Shown here piece by piece: positions 9,835 through 20,441 of a stretch of 64,000 nucleotides of DNA. This DNA comes from Mariannaea sp. PMI_226 (taxonomy: Eukaryota > Ascomycota > Sordariomycetes > Hypocreales > Nectriaceae). The position numbers and the translations under genes are program-made. Every line of letters begins with the position of its first letter. Position 1 is the stretch's first letter. Where the stretch lies: assembly GCA_024336345.1 (NCBI GenBank), contig JANFOG010000005.1:1736001-1800000 (forward strand). The letters are read 5' to 3'. The notes under the pieces were generated by a model. That model did no database searches and had not been told where the DNA came from. It worked only from the letters and a program-made list of their open reading frames with translations.

Positions 9835-12800
9835 TACGGCTTGCCCTGTGATTGGTGACAGTTGTTCTATGCAAAAGCAGCAATATACTACTGCGCCGTT
9901 GCTGGGGTCTGTCGGAACTGCCCAAGACTAGGCCAGAATCATGGCCTTTTTACTGGTCATTATTATCCCACGGATCCTTCTGCGTGGACGAGAAAACATA
10001 CGGGGCTTACCCTCCAATCATCTATGATCGGTGTTCATGCAGAATAACCCCGATACAATAGACGCAAAGACACTTTCCGAGCTATACCAACTGCAACCAT
10101 TGCTTGTAAGAGCCGAGTCTGTCTATGATAGTTGCAATCCTTATAGGCATTTGGTACATCGCTTTACTTGCTCCAGCTGCGAGTCGATCTTGAATCTTAT
10201 TTCTTCCCGAGATGACTGGATCCTGTGTCTCATTCAGGTAACTATCTGGAGGGTATTTGTTCTCCCCGGCAGAAGTTCATCCAGATGCTATGAAAATGTA
10301 ATGATGCAACTTGTACAATCATGTCGGTCTATTCCACACAAACATCCTATAGTCATACCATTTTCATCAATATAAACTCACTAAAAAGACATCGATTTAC
10401 CATTGATGATATTTTCAAGTGAATTCTAACAAACTTGCGGATTCTGAACCATAAGATCATGTCCCGAGGGACATGTTTCTGACACTCACTCATTAGGTAT
10501 CATCCCATCCTCACAAGTTTCTACAAACAGAAACAGCCCGTATCGATATCCTCAGAGCTGATTTTGAAACTGATCATTTCTGAAACAGATGGGAAGCATG
10601 CCCATCAGTGATAACTAGCAAGGGCGATTCTGAAACAAGGAGAACACATTAAGGTTGTTTCTTGAGAGCTAATAATAAATGAGGGTCCAATATGTTCCAG
10701 CTTGGTTGGTATCTGATTTGTCTTATAAAACGATCAACTCTTCAAATAGATGAAGTCTTCGGAACACCACATGACAACGTATAATGGGAAACGAGGCGTC
10801 GTGTACGTGTGCACCCAGAAGACTGGACAGACGTCATGAGGTCATCACCAAAAAAAAAACAAGAAAGATTGGAGGCGTAGAGAAAGAGAGGGAAACGAGG
10901 GGGCGTTACCGATGTCAAGGCAGATTTTTGGCAAGTGGAGAGTTGGAAGAGAATGAACGAATCCGGTGTAAGTGAGAACGAATTGAGCATCACGCAGTCT
11001 CGGCGTGGGAGCAGCAAAGGGCTGCCTCCCAGTGGTCTGCTGATCTTAGGACAGGATCCCGTGAGGCATCACTCCAACAGACACACGGGCATACACAAGC
11101 ACACAGGCACACACACCCAAATTTTGCGTACAATAACACGATTGGACCGTCGCAAGTCATGTTAGCTCGGGTGGATGAGTGGCTGGGGGTATCGAGGGAC
11201 TGTAACGAGCCGGATCTGCGCGACTGCGCTAGGATAAGGGGATGAAAGATCCGGACACCGGCAGGATGGGATGAGTGGGATGGAATTCTAGGGGAGTGGC
11301 ATTGTTTCGACACGGCAGAGGCGTTTCGAAACGAGGACAGCGCTGAAGCGTGTGGATACCCTGTAACGGAGTAGATGTTTTGTTTATGGAAACATTGGTC
11401 AGGGAAGAAGGGATGAAATACCTTGGAAGAAACTAAAGATTTGGCGAGAGATGCTTAGGGTGAGGGCTCATGGCACTTTTTTTTCCCTTTTGTTTCAGTG
11501 TTTTCGTTTGGCTCCTTCTACATTTCTTCTCGGCTAATTCTTTGTTGGCTGAAGCGGAGATTGGGGGGGGGCAAGGGTTGGCAATGTGATGGACGAGGTG
11601 TGATATCACCAATTATTTCCGTGCGTATGATGGAGATGTGTGTGTAGATGTGTGTATGATTGGGTGTGTGGCCACTCAACAACCAAGCTCGGGGAAGGGC
11701 TGGAGCAAGGGGTAGGTCATCCAGACTAACACAAAGCAGCATCCGAAAGATGGGGACGTGACACGACCCCGGATGGGTTGGATGGCGTCTGGATGGAGCA
11801 AAAGTTGGTGGTGGTTGAGTTGTGGCGCGCGACGTGGACGAGGCACGACAGCGTTCGTCGCGCATTTCTTCGAATGAGAGAGTCAATGGGGCACAGCCTA
11901 CTCCGTACATGACGGGGAGATTCAGCTTTTGCGCCCGTCACAGTAACTATTCCCACATTCGCTGTGGACCGGATGCCCCCGTCGCAAAAGTGTTAGCCAC
12001 GCATCGAACGCATGAAATGGCATCCGCAACTCGACGGCATCCGGTTCGTTGACTTGAGAATGAGGCTCTCTAGCTCGATGTACCAAAGTTAAGCGAAACA
12101 TCAAACACACAAAAATAAAATCCATTTTGCTAGGTAAATTACGTATAGTTTCTTAAAAGCTTCGGAATATTTCGCCCAAGCGAACACACTCCATGGTTGA
12201 ATCACACAAAAAGGACCGAACTTATAAGAAAATTTGCTCGTTGACTCTGAAAGACGGTCTACAAAGTCCTGAAAAGAGTCATACAAGACCGTTGCTCGGC
12301 TCCGCCTCGTCAATGGCTTGCCGTCAGGGCTTCCTCGCGTTCTATGCCGTCCACGTTGCGCGTCTGTCGCGTTGGCATACACGCTTCTCATTGGCCAGGT
12401 ACCATCTGCAAGCCAAGTGCCGTCGCGGGAGGGAAGCTGCTGGGGTGCGGGAAGCGCTATCGATAAACAGCCGAAGGCAGCGAGTACTTTGAGGATACCT
12501 AATACTGTTTTTTGTTTCTTTTGGGAGGGGATATCTTGGCTGCCTATGAGATGGGATTTCCCTAATTCGTCGAATCAAAACAGCTGAAGGAACCTTTTTA
12601 CAAGCTTCTTTCCTTTGGTCAGATGCATAAAGCAAGAGAATGTATCCCGGATATTCGGTTGTAGTGGGGGGGATTTGAATAGCTACCATAGTAGATTCAA
12701 GATGCGGTAATAGAAACCAAGCGAGCACTTTGAGTCAAAGGTCGAATCGAGTCAGTGCATGACAACGCAATGGTTGACAGCTCATCAGAGCCTCAAAAAA

Positions 12801-14402
12801 ACCAGCATGTATTGTACCTACTTACCTTACCTATGCAGCTACAACAAAAAAAAAGATCGACTGCAGGCCTCCAAAACGGCCGTTGCTCTCCCCTTACCTA
12901 CTGTACCCTACCCTAGCCAGACCCTAGAGAACAAAACCACTCAATCCAAGCCAGAAAACTGAGGCTGACATACGACATGCAGCCTAAAACAAAACCAAAC
13001 CAAAAAAGACACAGGGTGTTTTCAAGATAGGGCGAGCATCCCGAACATTTGCGCATTTACAGATGTACAACTCAAGTACAGACCTGTTTTAGACTTCCCC
13101 AGCGTGTTTGGTCCTACAAGGGTAGCATGCGCGCCTCGGCCAATGAGCGAGCTCCAAAAGCGCGTGGTCGAGTCATAACGCGCTCTGGCTGCCCCGCGAC
13201 CTCTTCCCACCTGCCCACCGCCACGAGGATCCACGCAACCTGCATCCTGTACGTACTCCATCTACCCAGTTACCTTAGCCTGTATGTACGGAGCACATAC
13301 CTACATTACACACTTACATACATGCGATACTACCATTACTTACCTACTCCGTAAGGTAGACAGACTACTTACGGTACGAAAGAAAAGTCCTACACCTGCA
13401 GCCCGGGAAAAGCAGACCAGTCGTACCCACGGCACTTGTCTCCACACGCAAAGTCCCCTGCCGTAGGTCGAGTCCGTAAGTGGTCAAAGGTCAAGAGGTC
13501 AGAGAAGTCCTCCTCTCTTCTTCTGGAGAGTCTCCGGGTATCTCGCCCGGGCATCATCACCATCCAAGCAACGCCCATTGACTTGCCTGTCCCCCCCCTG
13601 CTCCACCACCCACTGCTAGAATGCGTCTTCCTGCACACGGCAGCTCGCATCCATTGCGTTGAGTCACTGCCAGCCAGTCGATCATGGCCTGCGGCCACCT
13701 TCTCGCGATGGACCCACGCCTGCATGGTCTCGGCACTAAGGTGACCTTGGTGTCTTGTTAAGCATGGGTGGTAGGAAAGCAACGGACGGGATAGAAAGTC
13801 GACAAGCAAGTTCCAAGGGGGGAAAGGAGAATTGGTGGAGGAAGCGTGGTTTTCTGTTCCCGCGGCGATTCGAAAAAAAAAAGAGGATGGCAGGGCTGAT
13901 CCGCGAAGAGGTTCCAACGATATATCTCGTCCTCCCCTAGCCCTGTGCCATCAGACCATTTCTTATTCTTCCATTGTTTCTGTTTCGTTTCTCTTTCCAT
14001 CGTAACTAGCTCCCATACGAAACTTGATATCCTTTTGATCTCATACTCCCATATCTTGCAACCATCTGGTGTCTCTCCAAGCCCTCGTCTGCTCCCCCGT
14101 CGTCCCATCGCTCAAGCTGAGCAAAGTGTGTATTATTGAAAGAGTCCAAGGTAAGGGAGAGCCATTTCACATCATCCCAAATTCAATCCATCATCATTGA
14201 ATTCGTACCATTGGCCCAAGTACCATCCGTCTTACACACCATCTCTCTAGAACAGCTGCCTTGTCCCTATATCCAAATCAAGTAGTATCACTTGTATAGA
14301 CAAGAACCAACGCCTCGATACAAACCGACGCTTTTTTCGCCATTATCGGCCACCTCCATAACTATATAGGCTTCATTTGAGCCCCGATATGCCACCGTGG
14401 TC
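9835..14402. promoter_or_regulatory. Gap of 4.5 kb upstream of the F-box-like gene
   Basis: No gene could be supported here on either strand; the open frames are short, unrelated to known families and low in complexity. Contents: the zinc-knuckle 3' flank; CA/GT-rich tracts at 11080-11120 and 11636-11672; nonamer TACTCCGTA at 11899-11907 and 13345-13353; TACCTA-rich clusters at 12810-12910 and 13260-13380; and a C/T-rich leader from about 13920 to 14300 that looks like the transcription start region of the next gene. The length would allow a non-coding RNA, but nothing in the sequence shows one. Confidence 0.4.
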
Positions 14403-16460
14403 ATGGCCTCATCAACAGAACGACTATTCGTCACCCTCTTAAGGAGTGACCATATCAAGGATGCTCTCCTGCCTCTTCTCGACACTGAAGATATCTGTGC
14501 CATCCGTCAATCCTCATCGGCCTGCTGCAATCTTCTCACTAAGCGCCTCTTCACCCGTATCCATGTCAGCTTTTCATCATCTACATTTACACGACCTGCC
14601 CGAGTTGCTGCTCTGGCTCGTATCGGTCATCATGTTGAACATCTTAGCTTCTACTTGCCTCACTCAGAGGCGACTTTCCTCCCTCCCTTGATCCATCCTC
14701 TAACCGGCAATGAGATTGCCTTCCTGTACACTCCTCACACTAGCATGGGCTCTGTTCTCTGCCGACCCAAGTATGCCAACTCTGAGCTTGGTGAAATCCT
14801 CACACAGCAGTACCCTCCTCTCTTCCATGCCGCCACCAACGTTCCTAGCTTCATCAATGCCATGAAGAACCTACCCAACATGCGCCATCTTACTATTCGT
14901 TGTCCCGGCCAGGATCCTCGCGAGCGCTATCGTCGCAATGTTGTCGACTATGCGCTCATCAGCCTTCGCATCTCACTTGAACGCGCTCCACTTACAAAGC
15001 TTCACAAGCTCACGCTCTCTAATCTCCACCCATCAGCATTCAACTACCTTCGACATTTGCCTGGATTTGGATGTGTCCCATCGGCCAACCGCCGTTGGAA
15101 GCAAATTCGAAAGCTCTCCATCTCCGTGGATGCCTGGGACTTTTATGGCCCTTCCCCAGGTCTTGACCACCTCAAGATCATTGACGACTACATCCGCACT
15201 TTTGCACCTAATCTCGAAAAGTTTTCATTTACATGGCTCGGTCGCAAAGGACCTTGCCCCATTGCCTTATCTGGGGATCCCTTGTTTGCCCCCCCAAGAG
15301 CTTCCAAGAAGCTCTTCCATGAAGTTACCTCTCTTATGTCTCCTCTTCCCACACGACCAACTCGTGAACCCATTCACTTCCCCAAGTTGCGCTGCTTGCA
15401 GATCCGCAACTCTACAATGTACGCGCCGCAGTTAAGCCGGCTCATCAACTCGCACCGGGATACGGTGCGACAGTTTGATTTTACAAGCGTCTGCCTCTCC
15501 AAGAGAGACAACTGGGACGAGGCACTCGCGCCACTGGACAATGATTCCATGTGGTCCCGCAGCAACAGCCTGGCGTCCACCTCGCGATCTGAGTCTGAGT
15601 ACAGCCTTGTCATGAGCCCCAGCTCCGAGCACCTCCCGAGCCCTAGCGCAGCTGTTGAAGCCGCCAGCAAGGAGCTCCTGGACCTGGACCTCGGCGGGTT
15701 CTCGTTCAGCGAGGAGGATAGAGAAATAATTAGCGACCTGTCTGGACCTGGTGATGCGCCTCTGTATCCTGACCCAGCTTCTGCAGAGAGTGAATTCGGT
15801 GAGAGCTTCACCACCAAGCTAAGGAAGAAGCGCTCTCGTCGCCGCCGCAGAAAGCACCGCAAGGAAGAGGATAGTATTGCCGATGCTCCTGCACTTTCAC
15901 GAAAACCATCATCTGGTTCCCATCATGGGTCTCTCCATCGTTTCATATTCTCCCGTCCTCAACCCCAACCATCCGTTGAAGAAGAGGAGTTTATTCGTCC
16001 TGAAACTCCCATCCCCAGATCAATCGTTGCTCCCATCCTTGAGGCAGACCCTCTGCCAATTCTTCTCCAACCTACCATCTATGATCCATCCTCCAAGAAG
16101 AAGAAGAGTCACCCTGCGGTTTCGATCGCAGCTGCGACTGCATATATCAATAGCTCGCCAGACGCCGGTATCAGCCCCGTGCAACGCAACATAGAACAAG
16201 AAGAAGCTCACCGGCTCTTCGCAGAGGACGCAGCGGCACGTTCAAGCGCCCTCCAAAGGGCCAAAGCCGCTGTCTTGACCAAGCTGAGCCGCGAATTCTG
16301 CGGCGGCAACGGCAAAGCTCGACCGCTCGAGCCCAACGCCTGTCGGTTCCTAGCGGGCAGAGACCTGGGGACTGCCTTTGGGCCAAACATGGTATTGGAG
16401 GACCGCAGGGGATTGGAAACACGAAGTGTGCTAGTACCGCTGATGCTGAGCCGGGCATGA
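14403..16460 (+). CDS. F-box-like domain protein with basic C-terminal region, function unknown
   Basis: One exon encoding 685 aa from the ATG at 14403 (context GTCATGGCC); an in-frame GTG at 14397 is not used. Residues about 18-55 (LLPLLDTEDICAIRQSSSACCNLLTKRLFTRIHV) resemble a degenerate F-box, the Skp1-binding element of SCF ubiquitin ligases. Residues 60-350 are Leu-rich with recurring L-x-x-L patterns, possibly a leucine-rich solenoid. From about 380 the protein is Ser/acidic, with a strongly basic stretch at about 470-486 (RKKRSRRRRRKHRK) that is a nuclear-localisation candidate. The last 60 residues contain a conserved-looking FGPNMVLEDRRGLETRSVLVPLMLS segment, here only partly characteristic. 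Similar proteins are, as far as I recall, restricted to filamentous ascomycetes and uncharacterised. A role in substrate selection for ubiquitination is inference. Confidence 0.75.
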   Translation: MASSTERLFVTLLRSDHIKDALLPLLDTEDICAIRQSSSACCNLLTKRLFTRIHVSFSSSTFTRPARVAALARIGHHVEHLSFYLPHSEATFLPPLIHPLTGNEIAFLYTPHTSMGSVLCRPKYANSELGEILTQQYPPLFHAATNVPSFINAMKNLPNMRHLTIRCPGQDPRERYRRNVVDYALISLRISLERAPLTKLHKLTLSNLHPSAFNYLRHLPGFGCVPSANRRWKQIRKLSISVDAWDFYGPSPGLDHLKIIDDYIRTFAPNLEKFSFTWLGRKGPCPIALSGDPLFAPPRASKKLFHEVTSLMSPLPTRPTREPIHFPKLRCLQIRNSTMYAPQLSRLINSHRDTVRQFDFTSVCLSKRDNWDEALAPLDNDSMWSRSNSLASTSRSESEYSLVMSPSSEHLPSPSAAVEAASKELLDLDLGGFSFSEEDREIISDLSGPGDAPLYPDPASAESEFGESFTTKLRKKRSRRRRRKHRKEEDSIADAPALSRKPSSGSHHGSLHRFIFSRPQPQPSVEEEEFIRPETPIPRSIVAPILEADPLPILLQPTIYDPSSKKKKSHPAVSIAAATAYINSSPDAGISPVQRNIEQEEAHRLFAEDAAARSSALQRAKAAVLTKLSREFCGGNGKARPLEPNACRFLAGRDLGTAFGPNMVLEDRRGLETRSVLVPLMLSRA

Positions 16461-16598
16461 GTGGATGACGATGTACGACATATTTGCATAGTTCAATAAT
16501 AATGAAGCGGAGACGGAAAAAACGGGCGAGGATGGATTACTAGTGTATGAGTTGTACGATGGGAATGACATGACCTAAAACAAGAGCAGCAGCAACAG

Positions 16599-16620
16599 CA
16601 ACAACAACAACAACAACAAC
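16599..16620. repeat. CAA trinucleotide tract
   Basis: Seven CAA units plus one C, preceded by CAG/CAA-mixed units from about 16585; in the 3' flank of the F-box-like gene. Confidence 0.9.
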
Positions 16621-17673
16621 ATCCTCTTGATACTCCCGCAGATAGGGATGGAGGGGAGGATTGGATGGAAGGGCATTATGTTTTGTAATGAGCTACGACT
16701 AACATGTATTCTTATGTCTGGTTACCTTCTTCATGTAATTACATATGATTTGCATGAGAATATTTATTTTTTGTTGATATTGTCTCTCTTCTTGCATCTG
16801 TGTGCTAAATCACAAGTATCAACTTGCTGCATTTTCCTTACTGCATGTTGTACAGAGGAAAGCACATGCAGTACGTAGTAACTTTTAGCCAATCCTATCA
16901 TCGTCAGTCTAGCACATGTGTTCCATGTTATCCATTTTTTCTCTCAGGTAGACTGAGCACTAGGGAATACGGAGAGTCTCATTCACTCAGGGGAAATTCA
17001 TGGGAAGCTCTCCCGTTTCGGTCAGGTACTAAAGCAACGTCTTGATTGGTCTTAGCTCGCCTCCCGTGTGGCTTGATAGGTCTTTACATTTCAAACTCCG
17101 CCTCATCAGTTAGTATTTTTTTTTTGGGGTCCCAAGCTGAGACCAACTTTTGTTGCCAAGAACCTTGCCACATCTGGTTACACAGTTAAGACACACACAC
17201 ACAGAGAGAGAGAGAGGGGGGGGAGAGGATGATGGATGGAAGCATACCTACCGTGACTACCGCATAACCCCCCTTTGTCGCCCTGGCATGTGGGAGGGTG
17301 TACATACCTGAGTGGGTAGCTACGTACAGTACCCCAAGGTAGACATGGGGGATTGATTGCTCCCCGTTACAAACGCGGATGCTCTCATGTCCTCACTCTC
17401 AAACGTTTGGGTAGCAGATGGACGCACCCACAGTGTGCGTGTCGCATCAGAGCTGTTTGTAATGGATGTCTCCATATTGGATATGGGACCTATTTGCCCT
17501 ATCATCATCGTATTCGTTGAGTGAGGTCCATCTCTCTCACCAATAAGATTAAGCAACTATCCAATGTAACTAACAAACAATCCTCCCCTGAGCCCTCGAA
17601 CTAATAGTAGTTCCCGAAATTACTCTGTACGGGGACCACTACGTATTGACTTACCACATGTTCAAAATTCATA

Positions 17674-17728
17674 CCCTTCCTCCTTCCTCTACGGTTCCTC
17701 AACGGGTCCTCTCAGGAAGGAGGAAGGG
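17674..17728. repeat. Perfect 15-bp inverted repeat, polypurine/polypyrimidine arms
   Basis: The left arm CCCTTCCTCCTTCCT (17674-17688) and right arm AGGAAGGAGGAAGGG (17714-17728) are exact reverse complements with a 25-nt loop. One arm is all pyrimidine and the other all purine. It is about 0.6 kb upstream of the cytochrome b561 gene. Confidence 0.95.
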
Positions 17729-17782
17729 GCAATTTGGGACTTTGAATTCCTGAACCGGTAATCTGTACATAATAAATGTACA

Positions 17783-17822
17783 TAGTACTCTAGTACTCTA
17801 GTACTCTAGTACTCTAGTACTC
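17783..17822. repeat. (TAGTACTC)x5 minisatellite
   Basis: Five perfect head-to-tail copies of the 8-mer TAGTACTC, followed by the degenerate copy CAGTACTA. The core AGTACT is itself palindromic. Confidence 0.95.
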
Positions 17823-18326
17823 CAGTACTACCTACTCCCCTAGTCCTCTACTCCCTACTCCGAGCTTTGTCGTCTAATCCTCCGCCCGGTGCCATTTTTA
17901 TTTGAGGAGGGATAATTAATTGCATCTGGTATATTCACATATGGATCTGCTGTTATGTTTTTTTTAAACCCCCTTCTCTCCCTCTCCCCATCCCACGTAC
18001 AACAGTACAGAGCACTTCATACCTCAGTCCCCCCTTGACTTCTTTCCTCACCCTTTACCCCTGGTCCTGGTCTTGGCATCATCACTACGTAATAAGTGCA
18101 GAGTCCATAATAATTTACCTTTTCTTCAAACTTCGCGACAACTGGCCCCGCGCGTCGTCTCTGCCAGACTGCATCTTCATCAACATGCTACTTCGTAGGC
18201 TGGGGCGCCTCGCCCTGAATGCTGCAGTAACAGTCGCAACAGCATCAGGTAAATCTCTCCGCTTCTGCTTCTCTGCTGCCTCCCTCCTCTATCTCCCTGC
18301 CCTTTCGCTACCAACAACTACTTCCA

Positions 18327-19841
18327 ATGAAGCTTGGGGTGCTAACAACTCTTGTCTATCCAGCTTTCCTGCCTTCAGTTCTAGCAAGCGACAGCGAAGA
18401 TACCGCCGTCCATTCCACCTTTGTCTCTCCCGATGGCAATGTCGCTTTCGCTATCACCGTTGCCGACGACCACCAGACCGATCTCTACTTCACCATTCGC
18501 GCCAAAGATGATCTCTCATGGGCCGCTGTTGGCCTCGGCAGCCAAGACATGCCTGGCGCTCTCTACTTGATGGTGTACAAGAATGAGCGCGGCGACAACG
18601 TCACCTTCTCCCCTCGCATCGCCTACGGCCACTACGAGCCCGAATTCTACGAGGACCTGAACTATCAAATTCTCAACGGGACCGGCATCGTCGACGGCTA
18701 CATGTATCTCAGAGTCAAGTGCATCGAGCATTGTCGCAGTTGGCCTGCGCGCGATTCCTCCGGAGGCAGATTCGACGTGACTTCACCTGACCAGAAGGCC
18801 ATTTTCGCATACGGCCCCAAGGAGGGATACCACAGCGATAAATTGGATGCTCCGCTCAAGTACCACACCAATTACGGCGTCTTTAGTATCGATGTCAAAC
18901 GAACGAGGGACAGCTCCCCTGACGATCTCGAAATTGACGACCAATCCACCAGTAACGGTACTACACTTATTATGACCGACAGGGCCCCGCCCAATTGGAA
19001 GACTCCTCTCCATGGTGTTGTCATGATCATCTGCGTCGCCGTTCTCTTCCCTATTGGCATCCTCTTATTGAGATATGGAGTCGGAGCAAAGTGGCATGCC
19101 TTGAATCAAGCCGTCGCCTCTGTTGGTGTCTTGCTGGCGTTTGCGCTGGGTATTGTCAACAGTTTCCTTTATCAACGAGTAAGGCGCCCCTCCAATCCAC
19201 ACCAATCGCACAATCCACTGACATTGATTATAGTCGCGAAAATTCAACTCGAGTCACCAAATTATTGGCTTCGTGGTTGTCGGTCTTTTACTGATCCAAC
19301 TCGGTCTTGGTGTTCAGCACCACACCCAGTACAGAAAGACACAATCACCTACTATCTATGGACGGGTTCATCGTTGGGTCGGACGCATCCTTCTCTTTTT
19401 CGGCGTCCTGAACTGCTTCCTGTAAGTCACGACCCCCTCCCCACTCCCCCCTCTGGAAAGCAAGCTGGGCCTGGGCTAACTATTGACAGCGGCTTCACCT
19501 TTGCCCTTGATCGAAAGTACGGCATGATTGTCGCTTCGTTGGTTATCTTTATCACCTTTGGCGGCCTCATCCTCCTTATTGGATTGTCCGTTCTCAAGAA
19601 GAAGAAGCAACGACTTGCCGGTGCCCGTGAGGGTTTCAACAGGGCCCCAGAGGACTGGACACAGCAGCCCTCCTCTCACCGCGAAAGCTATCCTTCCGAA
19701 CCCCCTCCCGGATACGATGCACCATCTCACCAAATCGGACTTCGCTCCATGTCTCCTGCAAGCCCGTGGCGGTCGAGTCGTAAAGATGACGATGGAGATC
19801 TTAACTTGGGATCCCAGCAGCGACCGAGGGAGTTTACCTAA
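18327..19841 (+). CDS. Secreted-domain DOMON/cellobiose-dehydrogenase-like cytochrome fused to cytochrome b561
   Basis: Exons 18327-19178, 19234-19421 and 19490-19841 give 463 aa. The introns are 55 and 68 bp (GTAAGG...TTATAG; GTAAGT...GACAG) and their removal rebuilds a continuous cytochrome b561 core. Residues 1-20 are a signal peptide ending SVLA. A DOMON/CDH-type heme-binding domain follows (to about 190), with a cysteine pair near VKCIEHCRSW. The b561 part has four candidate heme ligands: His in PLHGVV, KWHALN, NSSHQIIG and VHRWVGR. After the last helix comes a KKKK stop-transfer and a cytosolic Pro/Ser tail. Such proteins pass electrons across membranes, often for ferric or quinone reduction; the substrate is unknown. 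An alternative start exists: exon 18185-18248 spliced over 18249-18363 (donor GTAAAT, branch GCTAAC) also produces a signal peptide. I chose 18327 because of the C/T-rich tract and good context before it. Confidence 0.85.
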   Translation: MKLGVLTTLVYPAFLPSVLASDSEDTAVHSTFVSPDGNVAFAITVADDHQTDLYFTIRAKDDLSWAAVGLGSQDMPGALYLMVYKNERGDNVTFSPRIAYGHYEPEFYEDLNYQILNGTGIVDGYMYLRVKCIEHCRSWPARDSSGGRFDVTSPDQKAIFAYGPKEGYHSDKLDAPLKYHTNYGVFSIDVKRTRDSSPDDLEIDDQSTSNGTTLIMTDRAPPNWKTPLHGVVMIICVAVLFPIGILLLRYGVGAKWHALNQAVASVGVLLAFALGIVNSFLYQRVRRPSNPHQSHNPLTLIIVAKIQLESPNYWLRGCRSFTDPTRSWCSAPHPVQKDTITYYLWTGSSLGRTHPSLFRRPELLPVSHDPLPTPPSGKQAGPGLTIDSGFTFALDRKYGMIVASLVIFITFGGLILLIGLSVLKKKKQRLAGAREGFNRAPEDWTQQPSSHRESYPSEPPPGYDAPSHQIGLRSMSPASPWRSSRKDDDGDLNLGSQQRPREFT

Positions 19842-20441
19842 ACAAAAAAAAAGTCTCGCCCCATTATTTATTCATTCAAATTTTTTATTACAGCATGGGA
19901 GAATTAAAAATCCGGCGTTGGTTGGGAAGTGCGATTTCACCACTGAAATGAGTTGACGGGGGAATTGTGCCATCATGTGTAACAATAGAGTGGCTGGGAT
20001 ATCAGGTGTTTTATCTTTTTTTTTTCGCTTCAGCCTGACGACAAAGTAAGACGATTTTAATGAGAATTGATAAATAACACAGGACTTTTTTCCTTTTCGT
20101 GACCTAATTGGCCCTGGTCGTTGGAAGGCTATGCATTTCATACCTGATAGAGCCCCGCCTGGCCTCCAGTAGAAGCAGGCTCAGACTCAATATTCATTAC
20201 TTGGGTGCATAGCTGGCTTGTCAACAGTCATTCATTACGCGTATGCACCAAGTTATTCAGCATCCATATTTCAATGTGTTGTGAGCTCTTGTTTGTTGGA
20301 TGGATGGGTTTCTTGACAGAAATCGAGAAACTGTGACAACTTAAATGCCAGAAATAATAAAATAAAATAAAAATAACTTTTATCCAGAATATAGAGTCTA
20401 CATGGCCCTTAGTATTGCTTCTGCATGAAAGTCCATTCAGT
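19842..20441. other. Gap: convergent 3' flanks
   Basis: A/T-rich spacer between the 3' ends of the cytochrome b561 gene and the MFS gene. No gene, repeat or structured element was seen; AATAAAATAAAATAAAAA near 20353 is a plausible polyadenylation region for either strand. Confidence 0.5.

Larger units (their letters stand above)
16461..18326. promoter_or_regulatory. Gap with simple repeats and a 15-bp inverted repeat
   Basis: No gene supported. It holds a CAA tract (16599-16620), a CA then GA microsatellite (17191-17216), a perfect 15-bp inverted repeat (17674-17688 and 17714-17728), five perfect copies of TAGTACTC (17783-17822), and a C/T-rich tract at about 18245-18305 immediately before the next gene's start, typical of a fungal transcription start region. 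An alternative first exon of the next gene may lie at 18185-18248. Confidence 0.5.

Noticed and set aside
13390..13917. 175-codon minus-strand frame in the 9.8-14.4 kb gap
   Set aside because: No motif, no signal or domain, poor start context and lies in a probable leader region.
15374..15862. 162-codon minus-strand frame inside the F-box-like gene
   Set aside because: Antisense to an intact 685-aa frame; no family features.
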